Below, one piece after another: positions 24,391 to 32,377 of a DNA stretch of 54,226 nucleotides. Made by a program: the position numbers and the translations under genes. Positions within the stretch are counted from its first letter, which is position 1, and each line of letters opens with the position of its first letter. The DNA is from Flavobacterium sp. Root901 (lineage in GTDB: Bacteria; Bacteroidota; Bacteroidia; Flavobacteriales; Flavobacteriaceae). The notes beneath the pieces were generated by a model. It did not search any database, was not told the DNA's origin, and saw nothing but the letters and a program-made list of their open reading frames with translations. The DNA lies in assembly GCF_001429765.1 (NCBI RefSeq), contig NZ_LMJB01000002.1, positions 1,444-55,669 of the forward strand, in the 5' to 3' direction.

Positions 24391-25230
24391 CTAAAAAACT
24401 CGGGCAAGATTAAATCCAAAAAATATGTCTCCTTTTGTCCAGTCGCCGGTAGTTCTTCCCAGATATCCAGCTTCATCAATTGCCTGAGAACTGGTAAAAT
24501 GCATTTGAAAAACGTGTCCGCCCGTTTCTAAATCAAAACCTATTGATAAAGGATTTTTATAAAGAGAGTTTGCAGCTCTGTTTAAATGAGCCGAATAATC
24601 CATATTTAAGGACCAGCGTTTTGCGAATTTATATCTGCCTCCAAAACCTACGGCATATTGAGTATTGCTTTGGTCTATGTCTTCAACAAAATTTTGATGA
24701 AAAAATGAAGGCACTATTTCTAAAGATAATTTTTCAGAAAATTTTCTAGAAATTAACAGCTGCGCAACATAAGTCAGCCTGTCTTTAAATTGAAGTTTCG
24801 GATACAGACTTTCTTTTAACGTGTTATTAATAGACAAACTATTAAACCCGGCGATAGTAACAGGAAAACCGTCTTTTATTTGAGGAAACAGCATATATTT
24901 TGTTGCAAAGTCATAAGCAAATTCACTTCTTGCAGCACTTACGTTTAGTCCATTTGTTAATCCGTAAATAAATTTTATTTGTGTATTGGCATTGTCCAAT
25001 CCGTAGAAACCTTCAAAACCATCTTTAACAGAACCAAATCGGTGTGCGACAACAAAATACAAATCGCCTTTTGCGGCCAATTTTGTAGATTCGAGATTAA
25101 CAATTTTTAGGGCTTTAAATGCAGATGTCACTTTTTCTTTTGCAGAAGGTGTTTCTACTCCAGACAACAAATCGGTTTGGGAGAAGGTTAATAGCGGGAA
25201 TAAAAAAAATAATAGAATAAAGTTTTTCAT
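24391..25230 (-). CDS. DUF5777-family outer-membrane beta-barrel protein
   Basis: A 279-residue exported protein with a signal peptide ending TFSQ. The mature part alternates strands and ends in Phe (LARVF), as outer-membrane barrels do. The GGHVFQMHFTSSQA segment near 240 and the FVVAHRFG segment near 60 are typical of DUF5777. Function is unknown. It is often found beside YceI and cytochrome-type proteins, as here across the divergent promoter. Confidence 0.8.
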   Translation of the reverse strand: MKNFILLFFLFPLLTFSQTDLLSGVETPSAKEKVTSAFKALKIVNLESTKLAAKGDLYFVVAHRFGSVKDGFEGFYGLDNANTQIKFIYGLTNGLNVSAARSEFAYDFATKYMLFPQIKDGFPVTIAGFNSLSINNTLKESLYPKLQFKDRLTYVAQLLISRKFSEKLSLEIVPSFFHQNFVEDIDQSNTQYAVGFGGRYKFAKRWSLNMDYSAHLNRAANSLYKNPLSIGFDLETGGHVFQMHFTSSQAIDEAGYLGRTTGDWTKGDIFFGFNLARVF

Positions 25231-25257
25231 GAGGTTAGTTTTAAATTGTTATTTGTA

Positions 25258-25647
25258 TTAGTGCACAACTGAAGATTGGTCTATTTTAAATTCTTGGAGC
25301 AATTCGTCATATCCTAAAAAGCGCCCTTTAATCTTTAGGTTTTTCCCAGATATTATATTTTGGGGCAAACGTTTTTTGAATTTCACAAATATTTTTTCGC
25401 TCATAACAATTCCATTACTGGCTGTATCAATATTTGTTACTCGTGCAGATAATTCAATTGTTTTGTCCTGATATTTGATGTTCGCCAGACTATCGTTTGA
25501 AGCAAACTCCCTTTCCAGTTCGTTAACGGTTACAATATAATCGGCAGTTTCTGTTTCTATATTCCTGTGCCCTTTGTAGATGTAAAGGCACACCGAAATT
25601 CCGATTATTATAAAAAGGGAAATTGTAATAAGTATTTTTTTTCTCAT
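25258..25647 (-). CDS. OB-fold (tRNA_anti-like) membrane-anchored protein
   Basis: A 129-residue protein with an N-terminal membrane helix (ILITISLFIIIGISVCLYIY) and a C-terminal domain resembling the tRNA_anti-like OB fold: YIVTVNELEREFASND, KYQDKTIELSARVTNI, and a final GRFLGYDELLQEFKIDQSSV. Such domains in Bacteroidota are exported and of unknown role. It is the first gene of the minus arm, divergent from the CxxCH lipoprotein. Confidence 0.72.
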   Translation of the reverse strand: MRKKILITISLFIIIGISVCLYIYKGHRNIETETADYIVTVNELEREFASNDSLANIKYQDKTIELSARVTNIDTASNGIVMSEKIFVKFKKRLPQNIISGKNLKIKGRFLGYDELLQEFKIDQSSVVH

Positions 25648-25816
25648 AACTGGTTTTAGTATTTCGATTTATCTACGTTAAAAAATGCCTATTGGATTTA
25701 GACCATTAAATATGTCTCTTGCCAAATCTGTATTATTCATTTCAACGTATATGATTTTGAAACGCCTGATTATTCTCTTAAAATCATGCCTTTATTTATA
25801 ACTAAAAACCAATCTT

Positions 25817-26185
25817 ATGAATTTAAAAACCCTTTTAGCCATCTCATCATTAGCTTCAATCTTTGTAAGTTGTGCCAACGATGATCCCAGTACCTTAACT
25901 GACAATACACCGATTAATGGTTTGGCAACATACAATCAAAATGTAAAATCTATTATTGATAATAACTGTGTTGTATGTCATGCGGCGGTACCTAAAAATG
26001 GAGCGCCAATGTCTTTAGTTACCTATGAACAGGTAAAAAATGCAGTTTTAAACCGAGGATTGCTGACACGAATTTCTTTAGAAAATGGAGATAGCTCATT
26101 AATGCCGCAAGGTGGACCCCGATTACCTCAAACGACTATTGATATTATAAATAAATGGAATCAGGATGGATTATTAGAAAAATAA
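25817..26185 (+). CDS. Lipoprotein with a c-type haem motif
   Basis: A 122-residue lipoprotein with a lipobox ending FVSC (Cys19). CVVCH at 51-55 is a c-type haem-binding motif, and Met96 in SLMPQGG is the likely sixth ligand. The spacing from CxxCH to MP fits small cytochrome-c-like domains that carry only one haem. It should transfer electrons at the outer membrane. Its 3' end comes 14 bases before the start of the first YceI gene. It is divergent from the OB-fold gene and probably co-regulated. Confidence 0.82.
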   Translation: MNLKTLLAISSLASIFVSCANDDPSTLTDNTPINGLATYNQNVKSIIDNNCVVCHAAVPKNGAPMSLVTYEQVKNAVLNRGLLTRISLENGDSSLMPQGGPRLPQTTIDIINKWNQDGLLEK

Positions 26186-26199
26186 TCTATAACAAGAAC

Positions 26200-26739
26200 A
26201 TGAAGAAAATCATAATAATGCCAATGATATTGGCTTCTTTTATTGTTTTTTCACAAGAAAAAATAGTAACTAAATCTGCAACAATAACTCTGGAAGCTTC
26301 AGTACCTTCTTTTCAGCCGGTTGCAGGAACAAACAGTAACGTAACTTTTGTTTTAAATCCCGCAACAGGAGAAGTAGCAAGCCTTGCTTTAATGAAAGGA
26401 TTTCAATTTGAAATGGCATTAATGGAAGAACATTTTAATGAAAATTACATGGAAACTGATAAGTATCCAAAAGCTGTTTTTAGGGGACAAATTGAAAGTT
26501 TTGACATTAAAAATCTAACAGATGATTATAAAGATTACATTATAAAAGGAAAATTAGAAGTGCATGGAAAATCTAAGGATATAAATGCTGATGCAAAAAT
26601 TACAAGATCGGGCTCTCGAATTACCTTTATTTCTGATTTTGAAGTAAATGCAAGTGATTTTAGTATTCCAATTCCGGCGCTTATTAAATATAAACTGGAT
26701 AATAAAGTCAAAATTCAAATTATTGCTGTTTTAAAATAA
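26200..26739 (+). CDS. YceI-family exported protein
   Basis: The start at ATG 26200 is preferred because a signal peptide follows (MKKIIIMPMILASFIVFSQ); the open frame extends back to 26155 inside the cytochrome gene. The product is 179 residues with a YceI lipocalin-like barrel: TITLEASVPSF, the LALMKGFQFEMALMEEHFNE segment, and FRGQIESF, GKLEVHGKSKD. YceI proteins bind polyisoprenoid quinones or similar lipids. It is followed 44 bases later by a close paralogue. A role in carrying a quinone for the adjacent haem proteins is inference. Confidence 0.87.
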   Translation: MKKIIIMPMILASFIVFSQEKIVTKSATITLEASVPSFQPVAGTNSNVTFVLNPATGEVASLALMKGFQFEMALMEEHFNENYMETDKYPKAVFRGQIESFDIKNLTDDYKDYIIKGKLEVHGKSKDINADAKITRSGSRITFISDFEVNASDFSIPIPALIKYKLDNKVKIQIIAVLK

Positions 26740-26783
26740 GCTAAAAATAGAATGGTTTTAGACAAAAATATAAAGACGAAATA

Positions 26784-27323
26784 ATGAAAAAAATCATACT
26801 CATTGCAATGTTATGTGTCTGCGCTATTGGTGTTTCACAAGAAAAAATGATTAGTAAATCAGGGAAAGTTACTTTTGAAGCTTCAGTTCCTTCTTTTGAA
26901 GAAGTTAAGGCAGTAAATAATAATGTTACTTTTGTTTTGAATCCTGCAACAGGAGAGATTGCAAGTTTAGCCTTAATGAAAGGTTTTCAATTTAAGGTTG
27001 CTTTAATGGAAGAACACTTTAATGAAAATTACATTGAAAGTGACCAATACCCAAAAGCGATATTTAGAGGGAAAATAGAAAATTTTGACATTAACAGCTT
27101 AAATGCAGATAGTAAAGTTTTTATTATAAAAGGTAAATTGGAACTTCACGGAAAATCCAAAGATATAAAAACCACAGCAAAAATATTTAAGTCAGCAATT
27201 GGAATTAGTATTTTATCTGATTTCACCGTAATTGCAAATGATTTTAATATTAAGATACCAAGTCTCGTTAAAAACAAGGTTTCCGATAAAATAAATATTC
27301 AAATTGCTGCTGTTTTAAAGTAA
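26784..27323 (+). CDS. Second YceI-family exported protein
   Basis: A 179-residue paralogue of the upstream protein, with the same signal peptide type ending GVSQ. Shared blocks include VTFVLNPATGE, SLALMKGFQF, LMEEHFNENY and GKLELHGKSKD. The two are close enough to be a recent tandem duplication. It ends the plus arm of the haem/redox cluster. No terminator is obvious before the mobile-element scar. Confidence 0.87.
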   Translation: MKKIILIAMLCVCAIGVSQEKMISKSGKVTFEASVPSFEEVKAVNNNVTFVLNPATGEIASLALMKGFQFKVALMEEHFNENYIESDQYPKAIFRGKIENFDINSLNADSKVFIIKGKLELHGKSKDIKTTAKIFKSAIGISILSDFTVIANDFNIKIPSLVKNKVSDKINIQIAAVLK

Positions 27324-27398
27324 TAGATCAGTATTAAAAATGTTTAACATTCGGATTAAATGATTGCAGAGATTTAATTTTTAAAAAGCTAAATTAAT

Positions 27399-27435
27399 GT
27401 GCCACGATTCTGCCGCAGAAGTTTTGAGTACTTTT
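27399..27435. repeat. Direct repeat copy 1 flanking the tRNA fragment
   Basis: GTGCCACGATTCTGCC at 27400 and the following bases resemble GTGCCACGATTTTGCC at 27639. After it both continue with an A-rich stretch, TTTTG and GTACTT-like bases. The repeats bracket the terminator and tRNA fragment. They look like remains of a mobile-element end. Confidence 0.5.
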
Positions 27436-27462
27436 ATAAAAATCTGAAAAGTGCAGTAAATC

Positions 27463-27496
27463 AAAAAAGCCTGCGAATCTTACGATTTGCAGGCTT
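27463..27496 (-). terminator. Terminator downstream of the tRNA fragment
   Basis: AAGCCTGCGAATC at 27467-27479 pairs with GATTTGCAGGCTT at 27484-27496 with one G-T pair. On minus a six-T run follows. Its position behind the tRNA 3' end is what a real tRNA gene would have. Confidence 0.75.
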
Positions 27497-27560
27497 TACC
27501 ACGTTTTTTGCGGGTTTTTGAAAAGATTGAAAAACTTTCGTTTTCGTTTCTTTACCCTTT

Positions 27561-27586
27561 TGGTGGGGAGAGCAGGATTCGAACCT
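27561..27586 (-). tRNA. tRNA 3' fragment (probable attachment-site scar)
   Basis: On minus the sequence reads AGGTTCGAATCCTGCTCTCC then CCACCA, a T-loop, T-stem and acceptor 3' strand with encoded CCA. The matching 5' half of a tRNA is absent upstream: the T-stem partner is wrong and no GGGGAGA acceptor strand is present. The fragment keeps its own terminator downstream. This is the usual result of integration of an element at a tRNA 3' end. Confidence 0.6.
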
Positions 27587-27638
27587 AAGCTCGGCAGGGC
27601 CCGCTTATACTGCAATTATTGTTTTATAAAAGGTGAAG

Positions 27639-27675
27639 TGCCACGATTTTGCCATAAAACTTTTGTACTTCTTTT
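27639..27675. repeat. Direct repeat copy 2 flanking the tRNA fragment
   Basis: GTGCCACGATTTTGCC and the following ACTTTTGTACTTCTTTTTT bases match the copy at 27399 with several changes. The bases from here to 28190 hold no convincing gene; a 62-codon frame at 27845 looks like chance. Confidence 0.5.
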
Positions 27676-28190
27676 TTAATGCTTAAATACTTGATTTAAA
27701 GAGTTTTACTGTGTTTTTTTGTACTTCTTAAATTTATTTCACAAATATAAAATTAAAATTTTAAAATTGATTGATTGGTCCTGAAAATATGCTCTGAAAC
27801 GCTTTGTTTTTAAAAATTCAATTAGATAGACACACAGAGAAAAAATGATTATCAAACACATAAAAAATATTCATTCTTCAATTTTCCAGTCATCTAGTGA
27901 TTTAAGATCTTTTTCAAATAATAGAATGTATTTTCTTAAACCTAATTTATTTCTCATTACCAAATTACTCAACATAGGTAATCGTGAGATAAGTCTTCAA
28001 GTGGTCTGTCTATATTATTTTTTGTATATTTAGCATAACTCTATAATACATTTAGAAATGTTCGGTACTTTTTTGTCAATTAATCTCCAAATTAGTATTT
28101 AATCAATGTTATCAAACTGCTCGTAAAGATTATTCCCTTTTATTCTATACCATATAGTTTTCCTTGAATCAGGCATTAAAATCTAAGCTA

Positions 28191-29369
28191 ATGACAAAAA
28201 AATATAAAAGATTCGACAGAATTTTTAAAAGGAATGCTGTTGAGTTAAGTTATGAAAAAATCAGTCTGAAAGGATTTGCAGAAGAACTTGGGATACTGCC
28301 ATGCCTGTTAACAAGATGGCGCAAGGAATATCAGCAGTTTGGTGAAGGAAGCTTTGCAGGGTCAGGATACATTAGGGTACATCCGGATGACAAGCATGTT
28401 TTTAAGCTTGAGAAAAAATCTAAAGAATCAGCACTTCGATATGAGATTTTAAAAAATGCTTCCCCGTTTCTCAGCCAAGGTAAATTGGCCGTTTATCAAT
28501 TCATAAATGACAACGAAGATAAATATTCAATTTTACTGATGTGTAAAGTTCTAGGAATAGGATATGGAAGGTATCATAGATGGAAAAAGAATGGGATTTC
28601 AGAAAAACAGCAGTATATAGTTATATTGAAGGAAGATATTACAAGAATATTTTTCCATAACAAGAAGTATTTTGGAAGAAATAAAATAACCAAAGAACTT
28701 AATGATCATGGCTACAAAATATCATATAAACAGGTTGCATTTTATATGAAGCAGTTAGGACTGCGCAAAGCTGCAAAACGAAAGTTTAAAGCCACCACCG
28801 ATTCCAATCATACTTATTATACCCCTGCCAATGTTTTAAATCGAGAATTTACAGCAAACGAGCCCGCTAAAGTCTGGGTATCTGATATTACCTATATTCA
28901 GACACTAACAGGTTTTCTATATCTTACGATAATAATGGATTTATATGATAGAAAGATAGTCGGATGGAGTTTGGGTTCACGGTTAACAACACAGCAGACT
29001 GTTATCACAGCATTTGAAATGGCTGCATCAAAACGAATTATTTCAAATGGATTAATATTTCATTCTGACAGAGGAGTGCAGTATGCTGATAAGGTCTTTA
29101 CTGCTTTATTAGATTCTTATAAATGTACAAGAAGCATGAGTCGTAAAGGAGATCATTTAGACAATGCGGTTTCAGAAAGCTTTTTCAGTACGCTTAAAAG
29201 AGAATTAATTTATAAAAAAGAAAAACTGCTCACTAAAAAGATGATGAAGGAGGAAATATGTGAATTTATTGAAAATTGGTATAATAGAGAAAGAAGGCAT
29301 TCTGCATTGGATTATAAAACGATTGAGGAATTTATTAAAATCAATAATTCAGTTTATGAAAAAGTCTAG
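28191..29369 (+). mobile_element. IS3-family transposase in one open frame
   Basis: ATG 28191 is preferred to an upstream TTG. The 392-residue protein joins the parts that IS3 elements normally split between OrfA and OrfB. Residues 1-95 hold an HTH (FAEELGILPCLLTRWRKEY) and a linker; the rest is the OrfB-like part with SDITYI (Asp232), FHSDRGVQYA (Asp293) and NAVSESFFSTLKRE (Glu329), the DDE triad. Usually a -1 frameshift fuses the two; here no frameshift is needed. Its 3' end overlaps the next frame by 14 bases. Terminal inverted repeats were not located. Confidence 0.88.
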
Positions 29370-29952
29370 AAAAGAATATGATTTTGCCTTTAAAGAAAAA
29401 GCTGTAAGATTAAGCTACCAGAGGAAGTGCTTGTCTGAACTGGAAAAAGAACTGGACCTTTATGCCGGTGCATTAAGCCAATGGCGTAAAGAGTATAAAA
29501 AATACACCAGTGAAAATAGTCAGGAAAACAATTATTTAAAATCAAATCTCGAAAGCCAGAAGATTAAGAACCTTGAAAAGAAAATTAAACAATCAGATTT
29601 AAAATTTGAAATTTTAAAAAAAGCACAGCCTTATCTTTATCAAAACAATATAATTATCTTTAATTTCATATTGACGCATGAAAAAATATACTCTATTAAA
29701 CTAATATGTGAAGCTTTGGATTTATGTAGAAATACCTATTTAGTATGGAAAAGAGAATCACTTACTGAAACACAAAAAAGGAAACTGTTAATTAAAAAGG
29801 AAATTACCTCCATTTTTTACGCTTCTAAGCAGCGATATGGACGTGTACGGATTATGGCGGAACTTCAAAACTTAGGATATAAGATATCCACCACTACAGT
29901 AAATAAGTACATGAAAGAACTGAATCTGTCAAATCATGTAAAAATAAAATAA
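29356..29952 (+). mobile_element. IS3-type half-transposase lacking the DDE domain
   Basis: ATG 29356 lies within the last codons of the full transposase, a 14-base overlap. The 198-residue product matches the N-terminal half of that protein in type: an HTH (LSELEKELDLYAGALSQWRK), a coiled-coil linker, FEILKKAQPYL, then an OrfB-like start, and stops at KYMKELNLSN before the catalytic domain. It could be a dead remnant or a regulator acting through dimerisation. Its last part and the next 80 bases recur in decayed form at 31160-31367. Confidence 0.75.
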
Positions 29953-30030
29953 GTTCACTAATTTAAAAAAACACAAACAGAGAGAAAATTTCAGCGTGGT
30001 GTGGATGATTCTTTTGATATATCATGAAAT

Positions 30031-30360
30031 TAATAATCTGGAATTCTAAGACAGATTCGCCAGGCATAACCTCTATTAATTTTATATCGGCCTTACTGGC
30101 TAATGAATAGATCGATCTGTTAGAATAAATATTTTTATTTTATTTGAATTATTTTGTCGGCTCAATTATAAAAATAATAAAAATGATTAGTAAAATGTTT
30201 AATGTTTTTGTAATTTTATTAAACAAAATAAGACTAGCTGATTTTTGCGCCGAAGATGGCTGTTTTGTCCGCATAATACGCCCACAATGTGGTGTCGATC
30301 TCAGCGTTACATTAATCTTAGATTTATCTTAATGCAGTTGATCAAAAAAAAAACAATTAT
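30031..30360. other. Gap before the first receiver gene, with a conserved palindrome
   Basis: No gene is convincing here; a 62-codon frame at 30144 shows no protein-like features. The segment holds the palindrome at 30196-30225 described separately. A stretch near 30068-30110 resembles 31535-31575, part of the same decayed duplication. Confidence 0.4.
30196..30225. promoter_or_regulatory. Second TGTTTAA-N16-TTAAACA palindrome
   Basis: It matches the copy before the fasciclin gene in 30 of 33 positions, including TGTTTAATGTTTTTG and TTAAACAAAA. The nearest downstream gene is the receiver at 30361, but there is no clear -7 element, so its target gene may have been lost in the mobile-element region. 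Confidence 0.45.
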
Positions 30361-30789
30361 ATGCAGACGATAAAGAATGTTTATTTAGTTGATGATGATC
30401 AGGATGACAGAATTATATTTGCAGAGGTTTTAAGGGAAGTAAGTCAGGCAGTGAATCTTCGCGAGATCACTGGAGGGGAGGAGCTGTGCAATATTTTAAA
30501 TGATAACCCAGAACCAATGCCGGATGTAATTTTTTTAAATATTAATATGCCAGTTAAAAACGGTTTTGAGTGTTTGCAGGAAATCAGGAGCCGCAATGAT
30601 CAACTTAGGGATATAAAAATAATTATGTATTCGACTTCCCAGAACCCGGACAGTATTTATACTGCACTCGAGCTTGGGGCGGACTTTTACGCTGTAAAAC
30701 CGGCTGATGTTGCGTCTTTAAGATCCCTGTTAGAAAAAGTGATGACTAGCAATATTTTTAATGATACTTCCAGCTTCGTTTTAAGATAA
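30361..30789 (+). CDS. Receiver-domain protein with Asn at the phospho-acceptor site
   Basis: A 142-residue stand-alone receiver. The acidic pair is Asp11-Asp12, the Lys is 113 in AVKPAD, and the Ser/Thr is in MYSTS. The acceptor motif reads VIFLNINMPVKNGFEC, so residue 60 is Asn (codon AAT at 30538-30540) where the paralogue at 40935 has Asp. It cannot be phosphorylated in the usual way. It may act as a constitutive or partner-sensing pseudo-receiver. No output domain is present. Confidence 0.88.
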   Translation: MQTIKNVYLVDDDQDDRIIFAEVLREVSQAVNLREITGGEELCNILNDNPEPMPDVIFLNINMPVKNGFECLQEIRSRNDQLRDIKIIMYSTSQNPDSIYTALELGADFYAVKPADVASLRSLLEKVMTSNIFNDTSSFVLR

Positions 30790-31159
30790 AAAGTAACTTC
30801 TCATTTGTATCTATTTTATTAGGAAGGAGAGGCAGGAAGATGAGGTTTTATGAACTCTTACCTGCATTATCATAAATATATTTTAAGGAATGATGACGGC
30901 TTAAAGTGCTTGAAAGTTGGAGTTGATGAATTCCCTGTTATTTTTTTTATATCAATCCCTGGTGCTTCATATTTTAAATTACAAAAGTTGGCGCAACAAT
31001 CTTCTTTCAAGTTAATTTTTTTCCCCTGTTTATAAGTGCTTCCATAATAGGAAATCCCCGCCTTATAGATCCTTTTTTTATACGAGAAATTTTAGATGTT
31101 ACTTCAGGTTCAAGACTAGAACATTTTTCATTATGAACCAGTGACTGTAATTTCCTTTC
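30790..31159. other. Gap after the receiver gene
   Basis: No gene is convincing. A 61-codon frame at 30850 lacks any recognisable feature. The next part contains a decayed transposase end. Confidence 0.35.
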
Positions 31160-31367
31160 TCCAAAATATCCATATGTATGCGTATGGATAATGGCAGAAC
31201 TTCAAAACAAAAGAAATGACATATCCAGCACTACGTTAATAAGTATATGAAGAATTAAACCTATCAAATCATGTAACCCAATTAAGTATACTAATTAAAA
31301 AACATAAACAAAGGGAAATTTTCAGCCAGGTGTTGATGATCTTGTGCTATATTTCATAAAGTATTTT
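31160..31367 (+). pseudogene. Decayed copy of the half-transposase 3' end
   Basis: From about 31160 the sequence tracks 29825-30030, including ATGGCAGAACTTCAAAAC, the CATATCCA...AATAAGTA block, and TCAAATCATGTAA. Beyond the old stop it still matches downstream, including AAATTTTCAG versus AAATTTCAG and TGATGAT. Frameshifts and stops abolish coding. The shared non-coding tail suggests that a complete element end was once duplicated here. Confidence 0.65.
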
Positions 31368-31573
31368 CATTTTGTACAAAAGTAATAAGCTTAGTGCGAT
31401 CAGTTTGAAGTTACCCTTTACTATACTTTCAAGTTGTTATTGTCTTGATATCAGCGATCAAGATAGTGAACTTTTTTGGATTCTTAAACAACCTTAAGAA
31501 GTTTGTTAACAGGGACTCTACTCACAGATTTGTCATGCAGTGCCTATATTGATTTTTATATCAGGCCTTATGA

Positions 31574-31897
31574 CTATTGAAAGAAATCCATCCTATCTAA
31601 ATTTCCTTGTGAAACAAAAAAATTCCCTTCAATTAACTGATCAATAAAATACAAGCAGTCCTCCGTTTTCTGCAGCTTAATGCTTAATTTTCGATCCAGG
31701 TTTTCTCCGTAAATATAATGAAGACAGAGATTCTTATGTATTTGCAAAACGTTTAAACCTTCTTTGTCGACAACCCAAAATGCAGCACTTGGATTTTGAG
31801 TTAAAGAAAGTTCATTAAGTACTGAAAGAATCTCTTTTTTACCTACATTATCTATCGATGTCCCCCAGTTTGTTTCAATCCAGAATGTTTGGCTCAT
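31574..31897 (-). CDS. Small soluble protein of unknown function
   Basis: A 107-residue protein with no signal peptide or membrane segment. It has three Trp and a mixed alpha/beta look (AAFWVVDKEGLNVLQIHK, then LSIKLQKTEDCLYFIDQL). No family is recognised. It stands alone near the edge of the mobile-element zone; its stop lies within a segment resembling 30068-30110. It may be a foreign cargo gene. Confidence 0.5.
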   Translation of the reverse strand: MSQTFWIETNWGTSIDNVGKKEILSVLNELSLTQNPSAAFWVVDKEGLNVLQIHKNLCLHYIYGENLDRKLSIKLQKTEDCLYFIDQLIEGNFFVSQGNLDRMDFFQ

Positions 31898-32377
31898 ATC
31901 ATAATTTTTTATGGTACTTGTAAGGTAAGAAAAAGAGGAATGTGGAATTAAATTTTAAATTATTAAATAAAATTCAATTAATGCTTTAGCAAATGTAATT
32001 TGTTAAATATATCTAAACGTTTAAATGTTGTAGTCTGTAACCTGCCGATTTTTTGATATTTATTTTTCCATATGCACTTTTGGGCTTTAATTATAATATA
32101 GACGATCATTCATAATAGGTTAACTCTTTCGTATTGTCATTATTTCAATAAACAGACAGTAAGGATCCTTATCCGCTCTGTACTTTTATATATATCACAA
32201 CTTAAGTAATTCATATTACAATTGGTTACGATCCGGCCGATAAAATTGACATCAAATTTTTCTGATCAGCCGGACCATAGTTCTGGCTTTCAGTATTTAC
32301 GTTTACCAATACATGAGTATTTGATCACTTAAACACAGAAAGAAGACTGGAATTATTATTTGGAACCATACTGCTAA
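31898..32377. other. Gap with no recognised signal
   Basis: AT-rich sequence upstream of the unknown gene and downstream of DUF3570. No gene, tRNA or clear hairpin terminator was seen. Confidence 0.4.

Noticed and set aside
27845..28033. 62-codon frame before the IS3 element
   Set aside because: It is AT-rich, lacks a signal peptide or family motif, and lies in a scarred region. It is probably chance.
30144..30332. 62-codon frame before the first receiver
   Set aside because: It overlaps the conserved palindrome and shows no protein-like pattern.
30850..31035. 61-codon frame after the first receiver
   Set aside because: There is no ribosome site, no recognised motif, and it adjoins decayed transposon sequence.
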